64,000 bases of DNA, taken from positions 1,382,001 through 1,446,000 of the forward strand of contig NZ_CP018822.1 in the NCBI RefSeq assembly GCF_002000985.1, read 5' to 3'. The notes below the pieces were generated by a model. That model was given only the letters and a program-made list of their open reading frames with translations. It was not told the origin of the DNA and made no database searches. Numbering within the stretch: position 1 is the first letter of the stretch; each line of letters begins with the position of its first letter. Source of the stretch: Streptococcus gallolyticus subsp. gallolyticus DSM 16831 (lineage in GTDB: Bacteria; Bacillota; Bacilli; Lactobacillales; Streptococcaceae). A program made the position numbers and the translations under genes. Shown piece after piece: positions 36,302-45,831 of the stretch.

Positions 36302-37430
36302 TTAAATTCGTTTTAGATTAAAGGAAATCATAACAATCATCATGATAAGCGTCACAAGACAAGCAATTGCAATTAAAGCAAATGCGGATTGAAGCGTCAA
36401 GAAACTCAAAAGCAGTCCTAGTATTGGCATACCAAATTCAACCCAATAAAGCTTATTGGTAAATTGATGACTTGATTTATTATAATGCTGATGTGCAAAA
36501 ACACCAAACAGTAATAGTAAAATCCCAAGATAAAGAAGGCAAATCGAAAACAGATTATTTGCCGCTTGATTTCCTATAAAACTTAGGGAAACTGTAATCA
36601 AACTAAGCCCTAGAAAAATAGGATAATGGTAATAGATTGCGCCATTTCCTGTCACACGGTCTTGGTTGACATCTATCATGTGGTCAATTTCAACAATGTA
36701 AATCATAAAAAGGTTAGTTACGATGATGAAAATCAAGAAAGAAGCCACAGACAGATTATCTACTGAAAAATACGGCGCTATGCCGATAATCATTTCACCG
36801 AAAGTGATGATAACCAGAAGCGATAAACGCTCCACCAAATGTGGAAAATTAATGGCACGTGTTTTCTCTGAGACATGACCTTGTTTAGGATTGGTTAAAA
36901 TACCAGGTAAAATCCACGTTAATAACACACCAGAAACCGCCAGAATCAGCCCAAATTGATAAGGCAAAAAGATTGAAACAAACAAAGTCAGCGAACGTAT
37001 TCCCAAAATATAAAAATATTGACGAATCAAATCACGGTCTGCTTCTGCCTTAGTATTGAAATACTCAATCACATATTGCAACAAAAGAAGCAGAGAAATA
37101 AACGCCATTGGTAAAATAAATGGCACAAAACTCGTTGACCATTCTTCTGTCACAGCCGTTGATGAAATCAAAAGGCACAGCATTTGGGCAAACATAAATA
37201 AAATATTGGTTAAACTATTTTGTCCAAAACGATTCGTGAATACCGTCTGCACCATCCAAGAATTGACAAAAATAATCAAGGCAATAACAAACGTGAAAAA
37301 AGCATATGGTTATTACAATACCATGATGAACATGATGAATCAATGTTGTGATTTGACTAATGGCATAAACGAAAACCAAATCATAGAACAACTCGGTCAA
37401 TTCCACCTTTTTGTGCTTTATCAAGGTCAT
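36302..37430 (-). pseudogene. Frameshifted LtrA-family (low temperature requirement A) membrane protein
   Basis: The family N-terminus is in one frame from the ATG at 37430 (KKVELTELFYDLVFVYAISQ) and the rest, with many membrane helices, is in another (from about 37305: YAFFTFVIALIIFVNSWMVQ, to 36302). The frames join near 37308-37316. Removing one A from the coding-strand run ATAACC restores GIVI-PYAFF and a full protein of about 375 residues. So either the gene is broken by a one-base insertion or this is a sequence error. LtrA proteins are multi-pass membrane proteins of unclear function, first linked to cold growth in Listeria. Promoter TGTTATAAT upstream. Confidence 0.8.
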
Positions 37431-37592
37431 CTTTCTTCCCCTTAAATCCTAATTTATTTGTGTCTATTATAACAAAAAACGATGAAAATTTACTGCTATA
37501 ACGCTTCTAGCCAAAACAACTCAAAAAATATTTTTCTCCACTTTTGCTCTCATCTTCAGATTTTAAAAGCCCAATCAACATATCTTGTAGCT

Positions 37593-37623
37593 AAAAAAGC
37601 TGGGCACTTTTGTCCCAGCTTTC
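37593..37623 (-). terminator. Terminator of metE-yitJ
   Basis: Stem AAAGCTGGG / CCCAGCTTT with an 8-base loop and a T-rich tail on the minus strand, just after the stop at 37637. Confidence 0.85.
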
Positions 37624-37636
37624 CCATTCTCAATTT

Positions 37637-39493
37637 TTAAGATATTCTTTGATTTTTTAACTCAACTTTTTGGTGAATGTAATCAATCAACTCAACTGTC
37701 AAGTCATAGCGCATAAATGGTGTGATGAGATAAATCCCATTAAAATGCTCCAAAGCGCGGTCAATTAATTGTTTACTTTCTTCCAAAGCCAATTTTTGAC
37801 AGGTTTCTTTATCATCTTTAACAACTTCTAATTTTGCTAAAAACTCATCTGATAGTTGGATACCAGGAACTTCATTATGAAGGAAAATAGCATTATTATA
37901 GCTTGTAATCGGCATGATACCTACAAAAAATGGCGCTTCATAATCTCGTGTTAAATCGGCTAATTCATCAATAATCTCTGTGTTAAAAACAGGTTGTGTG
38001 ATGAAATAATCTGCTCCTGCCGCTACCTTTCTTTCGATTAAACGACCACAGCGTGATAGATTTTTGACGTTTGGGTTAAAAGCCGCAGCTGCTGTAAAAT
38101 TGGTCTCTTTCTTGATACTAGCTCCACTGTATCCTTGACCTTTATTGAGCTGTTTTATGAGTGCTAACAATTTAAAGCTTGTAGCATCATAAACACTTGT
38201 GGCACCAGGAAAATCACCGATTTTTGACGGATCTCCTGTAATGGCAAGAACATGATTAAATCCTAAAACGTCCATTCCCAAAAGTCGCGATTGCAAACCA
38301 ATCATATTATGGTCACGGCAGGATAAATGCAAAAGAAACGGTGTTGAAATTTCATTTTTCAATAGAGCCGCGATACTAACATTACAAATTCGCGTCTTAG
38401 CTAGCGAATTATCTGCTAAGGTAATGGCTGAAATTCCTGCTTTGTCTAAGGCTTTTACCCCTTCCGTAAATTTCGCAATGTCAAGCGTCTTTGGTGGGTC
38501 TAACTCCGCAATAATCGTAACTTCTCTTTTGACCCTATCAACCAATGTCTCTGATTGTTTAGCCGCTTTGATAAGCTCTGCTTCTTCAACCATTGGTGTC
38601 ACAAATTTTCGTTCAACAGGTTTTAATCCTTTAACAGCACGTTTTACCGCTCTGATATGGTCAGGCGTTGTTCCACAACAACCACCTATCAAACGCGCAC
38701 CTTCTGCCACAAGAAGTTCTGCACTCTTTCCGAAATAATCAGCATTTTGACTAAAGCCATACTGACCGCTGCCATTGTCATCAACAAAAGACAACAAACT
38801 AGCATTTGGATAAACAGACAAATAAGACTGAGCAAAAAGCGGAACTTGTTTCAGTGACTTAATCATGTGATAGGGACCGAGGTGGCAATTCAAGCCAACC
38901 ACATCAGCACCTAACATGACTAATTTTCCTAGAATTTCAACTAAAGGACGACCATTTTCCGTAATTCCAGCTTCATGGAGAGCAATATTAGTGATAATTG
39001 GCAAATCAGTTATCGGTCTAACAGCTTTTAAAACTTCGATAATTTCTTCTTCATCATAATAAGTTTCAAAAAGCAAACCATCAATTTGATTCGTTTCAAT
39101 CAAATACCCGACTTGTTCCAAAGTCTCCTCAATAATTTCATCAAGGGTTAAATCACATTGTTTAAGCCCACGAAGAGCTCCAACAGTTCCAAGAACAAAA
39201 GCATCATCACCTGCAGCTTCCCTAGCAATTTTAACACCAGCCTGATTGATTTTCTTAACTTGGTCATCATAAGCATAGCCTTTCAGACGATGGCGTTTAG
39301 CAGCATAGGTATTGGTTTGGATAATGTCTGCCCCTGTCTCAAGATAAGCATGATGAATGGCTGAAATTTTATCTGGATGTGTAAGATTATAAGCTTCGTA
39401 GCAATTGTCAAGACCATTGGCGTAAAGAAGAGTTCCCATAGCACCGTCGGCTACCAGAATATCTGTTTTTAAACGTTCTAATAATCGTGACAT
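37637..39493 (-). CDS. yitJ: Bifunctional homocysteine S-methyltransferase / methylenetetrahydrofolate reductase
   Basis: 618 residues from the ATG at 39493 (AAAGG site; upstream frame not conserved). The N-terminal half (1-290) is an S-methyltransferase with zinc cysteines in GLNCHLGP and GGCCGTTPDH. The C-terminal half (about 320-618) is a MetF-like barrel (TIIAELDPPKTLD, LSCRDHNMIGL, ITGDPSKIGDF, FITQPVFN). The reductase makes 5-methyl-THF, the donor for MetE; the first domain methylates homocysteine from a methylated donor. It sits 13 bp after metE in one MET-box-controlled unit. With metE broken, the N-terminal domain could be the remaining route to methionine. Confidence 0.9.
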   Translation of the reverse strand: MSRLLERLKTDILVADGAMGTLLYANGLDNCYEAYNLTHPDKISAIHHAYLETGADIIQTNTYAAKRHRLKGYAYDDQVKKINQAGVKIAREAAGDDAFVLGTVGALRGLKQCDLTLDEIIEETLEQVGYLIETNQIDGLLFETYYDEEEIIEVLKAVRPITDLPIITNIALHEAGITENGRPLVEILGKLVMLGADVVGLNCHLGPYHMIKSLKQVPLFAQSYLSVYPNASLLSFVDDNGSGQYGFSQNADYFGKSAELLVAEGARLIGGCCGTTPDHIRAVKRAVKGLKPVERKFVTPMVEEAELIKAAKQSETLVDRVKREVTIIAELDPPKTLDIAKFTEGVKALDKAGISAITLADNSLAKTRICNVSIAALLKNEISTPFLLHLSCRDHNMIGLQSRLLGMDVLGFNHVLAITGDPSKIGDFPGATSVYDATSFKLLALIKQLNKGQGYSGASIKKETNFTAAAAFNPNVKNLSRCGRLIERKVAAGADYFITQPVFNTEIIDELADLTRDYEAPFFVGIMPITSYNNAIFLHNEVPGIQLSDEFLAKLEVVKDDKETCQKLALEESKQLIDRALEHFNGIYLITPFMRYDLTVELIDYIHQKVELKNQRIS

Positions 39494-39506
39494 AGCATAA
39501 CCTTTC

Positions 39507-41734
39507 TTATTTTCCGTATTTAGCTCGGACTTCCTTGGTTGCAGCCACCAAAACTTCAAGTGCCGCTACTGTTTCTGGTTCGCGACGTGTTTTAAGACCA
39601 CAGTCAGGGTTTACCCAGAACTGTTCAAGTGATAATTGACGCAATGGACGTTCAATGTTAGCAATAACTTCTTCCTTAGTTGGTACACGTGGAGAGTGGA
39701 TATCATAGACACCAAGACCAATTCCAAGCGGGTAAACAGCTGTTTCAAATGATTCAATAACGTCACCATGGCTACGGCTTGTCTCGATAGAAATAACGTC
39801 TGCATCCAAAGCACGAATAGAATCAATGATTTCATTGAACTTAGAGTAACACATGTGCGTATGAATTTGTGTTTCTTCTTTCACTGATGATGTTGCTACG
39901 TGGAAAGCATGAACGGCATATAAGCTTGTTGTTTGCTCTTACGAAGCGGCAAACCTTCACGAAGCGCTGCTTCATCCACTTGAATAATGGCAATACCTGC
40001 ATCTTCAAGCAATTTAATTTCATCTTTGATAGCAAGACCAATTTGGTTAAACAAATCAGCACGTGAAATGTCAGAACGTTCAAATGACCAGTTTGTAATA
40101 GTGATTGGACCAGTTAACATTCCTTTTACTGGACGGTCAGTCAGGCTTTGAGCATAAACGGTTTCTTTCACAGTCAATGGTTGAATGTGTTTAACATCTC
40201 CATAAATGATTGGTGGTTTAACAGCACGAGAACCATATGATTGAACCCAACCAAGTTTTGTTGTTGTGAAACCAGCTAGTTTTTGACCGAAGAATTCAAC
40301 CATGTCCACACGTTCAAATTCACCATGAACAAGCACATCAATGTCCAAATCCTCTTGAATTTTAATCCAACGTGCGATTTCTGATTTAATGAAATCTTCA
40401 TATTCCGCATCAGAAATATTGCCACGTTTCCAAGCCAAACGTGTACGGCGAACTTCTGGCGATTGTGGGAATGAACCAATTGTTGTCGTTGGAAGAATTG
40501 GCAAACCAAGTTTTTCTTGTTGCACTTGACGACGAACTTTATAGTCAACACGTTCAGTAGCAACATCATCCAAATTTTCCAATGTTACATTACGGAAATC
40601 AGCTGCTTGCAAAGCATCAAAATCAGCAACGTGTTGTTTGTAAGTATCAGATTCTTCACCGTCTAAACGTTGGCTCAACAATTTGATTTCTTGCAATTTT
40701 TCATCCGCAAATGCCAAACCATTTTTAAGAACTGGTTCGAGTTCTGTTTCGTTTTTAGTCGTTACTGGCACATGAAGAAGTGAACAAGAAGGTTGTACAA
40801 CAAGTGTTTTTACATTGGCTTGAATTTTTTCGAGTAATGCTGATGTTTTGACAAAATCTGTTGCCCAGATATTACGTCCGTCAACCACACCTGCAAAAAC
40901 GTCTTTAGCAGTAAAATAACCTGCTTCAATAGCTTCAAGGTTTTCATCAAGACCATGAACAAAATCAAGACCAAAAGCTGCTACTGGTAACTCTGACAAA
41001 TCTTTGGCATCAATCAAGGCTTCAAAATAAGTTTGGAAAATCAATTTAGCTTCTGGCACTTCTTTGGCAAAATAGGCATAAACATATTTTGCTGCTTCTA
41101 AAAGGTCAGCCCCTTCATCTGTCACAAAGATTGGCTCATCAACTTGAATATAAGTTGCCCCTGCTTCAACCAATTCTGCAAAAACTTGTTTATAAAGTGG
41201 CAACAATTTTTTCACTGCAGCTGTGAAATCATCAACTTCAGATGAAAGAGCCACATAAGTGATTGGTCCTGTAATGACTGGTTTAGCTTTATCGCCAACC
41301 ACCTCTTTTGCTTCCAAATACAAGTCAAGCAAACGTGTATTTGTCAATTGTGGTTTAACACCAGACCATTCAGGAACGATATAGTGATAGTTTGTGTTGA
41401 ACCATTTTTTCATTGATGAAGCAACGTTGTCTTTATTACCACGCGCAATTGCAAAATACAAATCAAGATTGATTTCTTCTTTAGCAAAACGTTTTGGAAT
41501 GACACCAAATTGTACTGACAAGTCCAAGATATGATCATAAAGTGAAAAATCACCTACAGGAATAAAATCAAGCCCTGCATCAGCTTGTTTTTTCAAAAAT
41601 TCAAGACGTAAATCTTTAGCTTGAGCTTGTAATTCTTCTTGTGAAATATCCCCTGCCCAATAAGACTCAATTAATTTTTTCCACTCGCGATTTTCACCTA
41701 AACGCGGATAACCCAAATTCGAAACCTTTACCAT
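39507..41734 (-). pseudogene. metE: Frameshifted cobalamin-independent methionine synthase
   Basis: The reading frame from the ATG at 41734 (GGAGG site) gives 612 residues and stops at 39896 after [13 protein letters not shown]. The missing C-terminus ([20 protein letters not shown] to KYGK) is in another frame, 39507-39899. In the shifted frame the DNA reads [13 protein letters not shown] directly after QAY. Intact MetE usually has about three residues there, which suits a 7-base deletion at about 39918. The zinc ligands HMC and the late Cys (NPDCGLKT) lie only in the detached part, so the long product should be inactive. Intact, it would transfer methyl from methyl-THF to homocysteine. Confidence 0.85.
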
Positions 41735-41753
41735 AGTTACCTCCTATACCAGC

Positions 41754-41770
41754 ATTAGTTTTAAACTATA
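41754..41770 (-). promoter_or_regulatory. MET box (MtaR/MetR-type site), proximal to metE
   Basis: Matches the streptococcal MET-box palindrome TATAGTTTnAAACTATA at 14 of its 16 defined positions. It lies between the -10 and the metE start. Confidence 0.7.
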
Positions 41771-41782
41771 CCTACTAAATTT

Positions 41783-41811
41783 TTTATAATTAAGATTGTA
41801 AAGGATAACAA
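41783..41811 (-). promoter_or_regulatory. metE promoter
   Basis: -35 TTGTTA (41806-41811), -10 TATAAA (41783-41788), 17-bp spacer. MET boxes lie on both sides, as expected for a LysR-type activator (MtaR/MetR). Confidence 0.6.
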
Positions 41812-41857
41812 GCCTTTTTTTCAATACCTTTCATCATTCTATCTTTTTATGGCCTGA

Positions 41858-41905
41858 TATAGTTTTTAGCTATACATTTAGAGTTTGTTATAGTTTTTAA
41901 CTATA
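41858..41905 (-). promoter_or_regulatory. Two distal MET boxes upstream of metE
   Basis: Palindromes TATAGTTTTTAGCTATA (41858-41874) and TATAGTTTTTAACTATA (41889-41905), 31 bp apart, about 50-95 bp upstream of the -35. With the proximal box there are three sites for one operon. Confidence 0.8.
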
Positions 41906-41907
41906 AC

Positions 41908-41930
41908 AAAAAGAACTCCCTAAGGAGTTC
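41908..41930 (-). terminator. Terminator of fruRKA
   Basis: Perfect stem GAACTCC / GGAGTTC with loop TTAG and T5 on the minus strand, 22 bases after the fruA stop. Confidence 0.88.
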
Positions 41931-41952
41931 AATGTTAGATTAATAAAATTTA

Positions 41953-43923
41953 TTATTTAGCTTTTCTAAGGGCACCAAATAGTAATCCTGAAACAATAGC
42001 ACCGATAACAATAGCAACAAGGTAAAGAATCCAGTTACTTGTCAATGCAAAGACGAAGATACCACCATGAGGAGCCATCAATTTAATACCAAATGCACCT
42101 ACTAAAGCACCTGTTACAGCTGAACCAACCATAAAGCTTGGAATAGCACGAGCAGGGTCAGCAGCACCAAATGGAATTGCACCTTCTGTGATGAACGATA
42201 GCCCCATAACAATATTTGTCAAACCAGCGTCACGTTCTTCAGCTGTGAATTTATCTTTGAACAAACGTGTTGCAACAAAGACAGCAAGAGGAGGAACCAT
42301 ACCACCGGCCATAACAGCCGCCATAACAACTGAACCACCATTTGAAAGAGCTGCCGCAGTAAGACTACTTGTACCAAAGACATAAGCAGCTTTATTGAAA
42401 GGTCCACCCATATCGATTGCCATCATACCACCAAGGATAAGTCCAAGGATAATAGCAGAGCTACCAGACAAACTATCAAGGAAATCATAAAGTGCACTGT
42501 TAATAGCTGCCATAGGAATGTTGATGAAGAGCATCAAGAATCCTGTTACCAACACACCAAGAAGTGGGTAAAGGAGGATTGATTTGATACCTTCAAGTGA
42601 TTTTGGCAAGAAGGCAAGAGCTTTCTTAAGAACAAGAATAACACCACCAGCTAAGAAACCACCAACAAGAGCTCCAAGGAAACCTGAGGCAATTTGATTG
42701 TCAGCAAGGTTTACTGCGCTATCCAAACTATAGAATGAAATGCGACCAAAGGCAATACCTGAAGTTGCCATAGCACCAGCTGTGAAACCAGCTACCAAAC
42801 CAGGTTTTTCAGCAATTGAATAAGCAATGTAAGCTGCAAATACCGGAATCATGAAACCAAAAGCTGCATTACCAAGTTGGTTAAAGACAGCTGCAATTTC
42901 ATGGTAATTACCAAGGTGACTCAATTGGTCATTTGGCACTCCCATAAATTGGTCAATCAAGAATGAAATAGCAATTAAGATACCACCACCAATAACGAAT
43001 GGCAACATTTGAGAAACACCACTCATCAAGTGCTTGTAGAATGCAGCACCAAGGCTTAATTTTTCACTAGCATCACTTGAAGATGAAGCTTCATCAGCTG
43101 AAGCTGTATAAGTTTCTGCTTTTCCGTCAAGGATGATATTGATTAATTCTTCAGATTTTTTAATACCGTCAGCAACTGGACGTGATACTAATGGCTTTCC
43201 ATCAAAACGTGCCATTTCAACGGCTTTATCAGCTGCAACAATGACACCTTTTGCACGCGCAATTTCATCAGCAGTCAAACGATTACCGACACCTGAAGCA
43301 CCATTTGTTTCAACACGAACAGTGACACCCATTTCATCACCTTGTTTGATGAGGGCTTCTTCTGCCATGTAAGTGTGCGCAATACCAGTTGTACAAGCTG
43401 TAACAGCTACGATAAGTGGTTTATCATCTGAAACTGGAGCAGCTTTCGATTCTTCTTTTGCTTTGTTATCTTCTTCTGCTGCGTTAAATGTTGCAATCAC
43501 TTCGTCAGCTGATGTCACTTGACGTAATTGATCAGCAAAGCCATCTTTCAAAAGATATTTTGATAATTCAGCAAGAGCAGCCAAGTGAGTGTCGTTTGCG
43601 CCATCTGGTGCTGCAATCATGAAGAATAGGTAAGTTGGTTGACCGTCCAATGCTTCATAATCAACACCTGCAGCAGATTTAGCAAACAAAACAGTCGCTT
43701 CTTTAACAGCTGCATTTTTACTGTGAGGCATGGCAATACCATCACCTAAACCAGTAGATGTTTGCGCTTCACGGTTCATGATACCTTGTTTAAAAGTATC
43801 AAAATCAGTTACCACACCGTGTTCAACAAGGCTTGTGATCATTTCATCGATCGCTGCTTCTTTTGAAGTTGCTTTCAAATCAAGAATCATGACATCTTTT
43901 CTGAGCAAGTCTTGAATTTTCAT
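41953..43923 (-). CDS. fruA: PTS fructose transporter, EIIABC
   Basis: 656 residues in A-B-C order. The IIA domain has the phospho-histidine in GIAMPHSKN (about 65). The IIB domain has the phospho-cysteine in VTACTTGIAHTYMA (about 178). The IIC domain (about 305-650) has about nine membrane helices. It imports fructose as fructose-1-phosphate, which FruK then phosphorylates. A Ser/Ala/Glu-rich linker separates IIB and IIC. The gene overlaps fruK by 4 bp. Confidence 0.95.
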   Translation of the reverse strand: MKIQDLLRKDVMILDLKATSKEAAIDEMITSLVEHGVVTDFDTFKQGIMNREAQTSTGLGDGIAMPHSKNAAVKEATVLFAKSAAGVDYEALDGQPTYLFFMIAAPDGANDTHLAALAELSKYLLKDGFADQLRQVTSADEVIATFNAAEEDNKAKEESKAAPVSDDKPLIVAVTACTTGIAHTYMAEEALIKQGDEMGVTVRVETNGASGVGNRLTADEIARAKGVIVAADKAVEMARFDGKPLVSRPVADGIKKSEELINIILDGKAETYTASADEASSSSDASEKLSLGAAFYKHLMSGVSQMLPFVIGGGILIAISFLIDQFMGVPNDQLSHLGNYHEIAAVFNQLGNAAFGFMIPVFAAYIAYSIAEKPGLVAGFTAGAMATSGIAFGRISFYSLDSAVNLADNQIASGFLGALVGGFLAGGVILVLKKALAFLPKSLEGIKSILLYPLLGVLVTGFLMLFINIPMAAINSALYDFLDSLSGSSAIILGLILGGMMAIDMGGPFNKAAYVFGTSSLTAAALSNGGSVVMAAVMAGGMVPPLAVFVATRLFKDKFTAEERDAGLTNIVMGLSFITEGAIPFGAADPARAIPSFMVGSAVTGALVGAFGIKLMAPHGGIFVFALTSNWILYLVAIVIGAIVSGLLFGALRKAK

Positions 43924-44831
43924 ATTTTTTCTACCTCTACTTTTTGATAAGTTTCTTTTATGAATTCAGCAGTTGCCAAGTCATCTGAGAATGTTGTTGC
44001 TGTCCCACATGCGACACCCCATTTAAGAGCTTCGATTGGGTCGCCAGATTTGACATATTCGCCTGTAAATCCTGCAACCATAGAATCGCCCGCACCCACA
44101 GAATTTTTGACAGTGCCTTTAATTGGTTTTGCAAAGTATGCTGCTTCTGGTGTTACCAACAATGCACCGTCTCCAGCCATTGAAATAATAACGTTTTTAG
44201 CACCTTTAGCGAGAATTTCACGGGCGTATTTTTCAATATCAGCAAGACCGTTTAATTCAACACCAAAAATATCAGCTAATTCATGGTTATTTGGTTTTAC
44301 CAAAAGCGGTTGATAGTTTAAGGCATCTAAAAGTGTTTGTCCTTCAAAATCACAAACAACTTCTGCACCGGCTTTTTTAGCAATCGGAATCAATGTGTTA
44401 TAGACTTGGTTTCCAAGGCTACTTGGAGCTGAACCTGCAAAAACAACAGTATCTTCACTTGAAAGACCAGCAAGAATAGCTTCCAATTCTTCAAGTTTTT
44501 CTGTTGAGATGTGTGGACCTGCACCGTTGATTTCTGTTTCTTCACCCGCTTTAACTTTGACATTAATACGTGTGTCCTCAGAAACTTCAACAAATTTTGT
44601 TGCAATGCCTTCATCTACCAAGCCATCTTTCACAAAACGCCCTGTAAATCCACCGATAAATCCTGTGGCTGTATTTTCAATATCAAGACGTTTCAAGATA
44701 CGGCTAACATTAATCCCTTTACCACCAGCGAATTTATCATCACTAGTCATACGGTTAACACTTCCAAGTGCTAAACTATCCAAGCGAACAATAAAGTCGA
44801 TAGATGGATTAAGAGTGACTGTGTAAATCAT
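43920..44831 (-). CDS. fruK: 1-phosphofructokinase
   Basis: 303 residues of the PfkB sugar kinase family. N-terminal YTVTLNPSIDFIVRL, GGKGINVSRILKRL (substrate binding) and the catalytic GAGDSMVAGFTGEY (about 249-262, with the base Asp) are all present. It converts fructose-1-phosphate to fructose-1,6-bisphosphate. It overlaps fruR and fruA by 4 bp each. Confidence 0.96.
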   Translation of the reverse strand: MIYTVTLNPSIDFIVRLDSLALGSVNRMTSDDKFAGGKGINVSRILKRLDIENTATGFIGGFTGRFVKDGLVDEGIATKFVEVSEDTRINVKVKAGEETEINGAGPHISTEKLEELEAILAGLSSEDTVVFAGSAPSSLGNQVYNTLIPIAKKAGAEVVCDFEGQTLLDALNYQPLLVKPNNHELADIFGVELNGLADIEKYAREILAKGAKNVIISMAGDGALLVTPEAAYFAKPIKGTVKNSVGAGDSMVAGFTGEYVKSGDPIEALKWGVACGTATTFSDDLATAEFIKETYQKVEVEKI

Positions 44832-45577
44832 ACTTCAATTACCCTCGTTTTTTCTTTTATTTTTTTCATCAGTGCTCCGCTAGATTGATTGGTAATGATA
44901 GTGACATTTTCAACCTTATCAACCTTGGCAAAAGAAATGTGACCAATCTTTGATGAATCTGTAACAATAAATGTTTTTCTGGCATTTTCAATAACCGTTT
45001 TCTTGATGACCGCTTCCTCAACATCAGGTGTTGTTAAGAATTGCTCATCGACACCGTTAATTCCTAAAAATGCTTTATCAAAATTTAATTGTTTAATTTG
45101 CTCATACGCAACCGTTCCAATACTAGCGTCAGTTGCTTTTTTGACATGCCCACCAATAATAATCGTTTGAATGTTTTTATCAACCAATTTGGCAGCATGG
45201 TGAATGGAATTGGTAACTACCGTTAAATTATCTTGGGAGAGATAATTGAGCAGCAACTCATTTGTCGTTCCTGCATCAATGAAAATAACTTCATTGTCAG
45301 CAATCAAATCAGCTGCTTTCTGAGCGACTAACATTTTTTCTTGAATGTTTTTGATAGATTTTTGTTGATTGGTAAATTCCTCTTGAAGCGAGTGAGGGAG
45401 TTCTGCGCCACCATGGACTCGGTGGAGCTTACGCTCACTCTCCAATTCGTCCAAATCGCGACGAACAGTGGACTCCGAGGTATCTAGCATGCTAACTAAG
45501 TCCTCAAGATTAACAAATTTATCATGAGACAATTTTTCCATGATTAATTGTTTTCGTTTAGACTTAAGAATGTTCAT
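44828..45577 (-). CDS. fruR: DeoR-family repressor of the fructose operon
   Basis: About 249 residues. The N-terminal helix-turn-helix (LVSMLDTSESTVRRDLDELE) and HRVHGGAE hinge are typical DeoR, with the sugar-phosphate sensing domain after it (IDAGTTNELLLNYL). The usual ligand is fructose-1-phosphate. The start is uncertain. ATG 45577 has a GGAGG only 2 bases away, while the perfect GGAGGTGAT site is 8 bases from an ATT codon at 45571. That ATT aligns with the Met of relatives that begin MLxxxR. Confidence 0.92.
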   Translation of the reverse strand: MNILKSKRKQLIMEKLSHDKFVNLEDLVSMLDTSESTVRRDLDELESERKLHRVHGGAELPHSLQEEFTNQQKSIKNIQEKMLVAQKAADLIADNEVIFIDAGTTNELLLNYLSQDNLTVVTNSIHHAAKLVDKNIQTIIIGGHVKKATDASIGTVAYEQIKQLNFDKAFLGINGVDEQFLTTPDVEEAVIKKTVIENARKTFIVTDSSKIGHISFAKVDKVENVTIITNQSSGALMKKIKEKTRVIEV

Positions 45578-45586
45578 CACCTCCAC

Positions 45587-45600
45587 TGAAATCGTTTACA
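45587..45600 (-). promoter_or_regulatory. cre site (CcpA) over the fru start region
   Basis: TGTAAACGATTTCA on the minus strand fits the cre consensus TGWAANCGNTNWCA at every position. It lies about 6 bases after the -10, where CcpA would block the start of transcription. Confidence 0.8.
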
Positions 45601-45606
45601 GATAAA

Positions 45607-45658
45607 ATTATACTATTTTTTCTATCATTGTCAAGCATTTTCTATCAAATTCTATCAA
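45607..45658 (-). promoter_or_regulatory. fruRKA promoter with phased FruR repeats
   Basis: -35 TTGACA (45629-45634) and -10 TATAAT (45607-45612), 16-bp spacer. Three direct repeats of (T/A)TGATAGA start at 45658, 45648 and 45628 (reading leftward), 10 and 20 bp apart and so on one helix face, flanking the -35. This suits a DeoR-family oligomer such as FruR. Confidence 0.75.
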
Positions 45659-45732
45659 GTTTTTTCACTAACTAGTTAGAATGCCTACAAAATCAGAAAA
45701 ATAGTGACTGTAACCCAATTTCAACTAAAACA

Positions 45733-45771
45733 AAAGGACTTAGTCCTGTGCAATACAGAACTAAATCCTTT
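45733..45771 (-). terminator. Terminator of the grpB-family/NADP reductase unit
   Basis: Stem AAAGGATTTAGT / ACTAAGTCCTTT with a long loop, ending in TTG-rich sequence on the minus strand, about 60 bases after the stop. Confidence 0.6.
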
Positions 45772-45831
45772 CAATAATTATTTGTCTAACTTTTTGGGGT
45801 TACCACAATCACTTGTGAAGAGAGTTTCGTT

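Noticed and set aside
39507..39884. Separate small gene downstream of metE
   Set aside because: Its protein is the conserved C-terminus of MetE, so it is part of the frameshifted gene, not an independent one.
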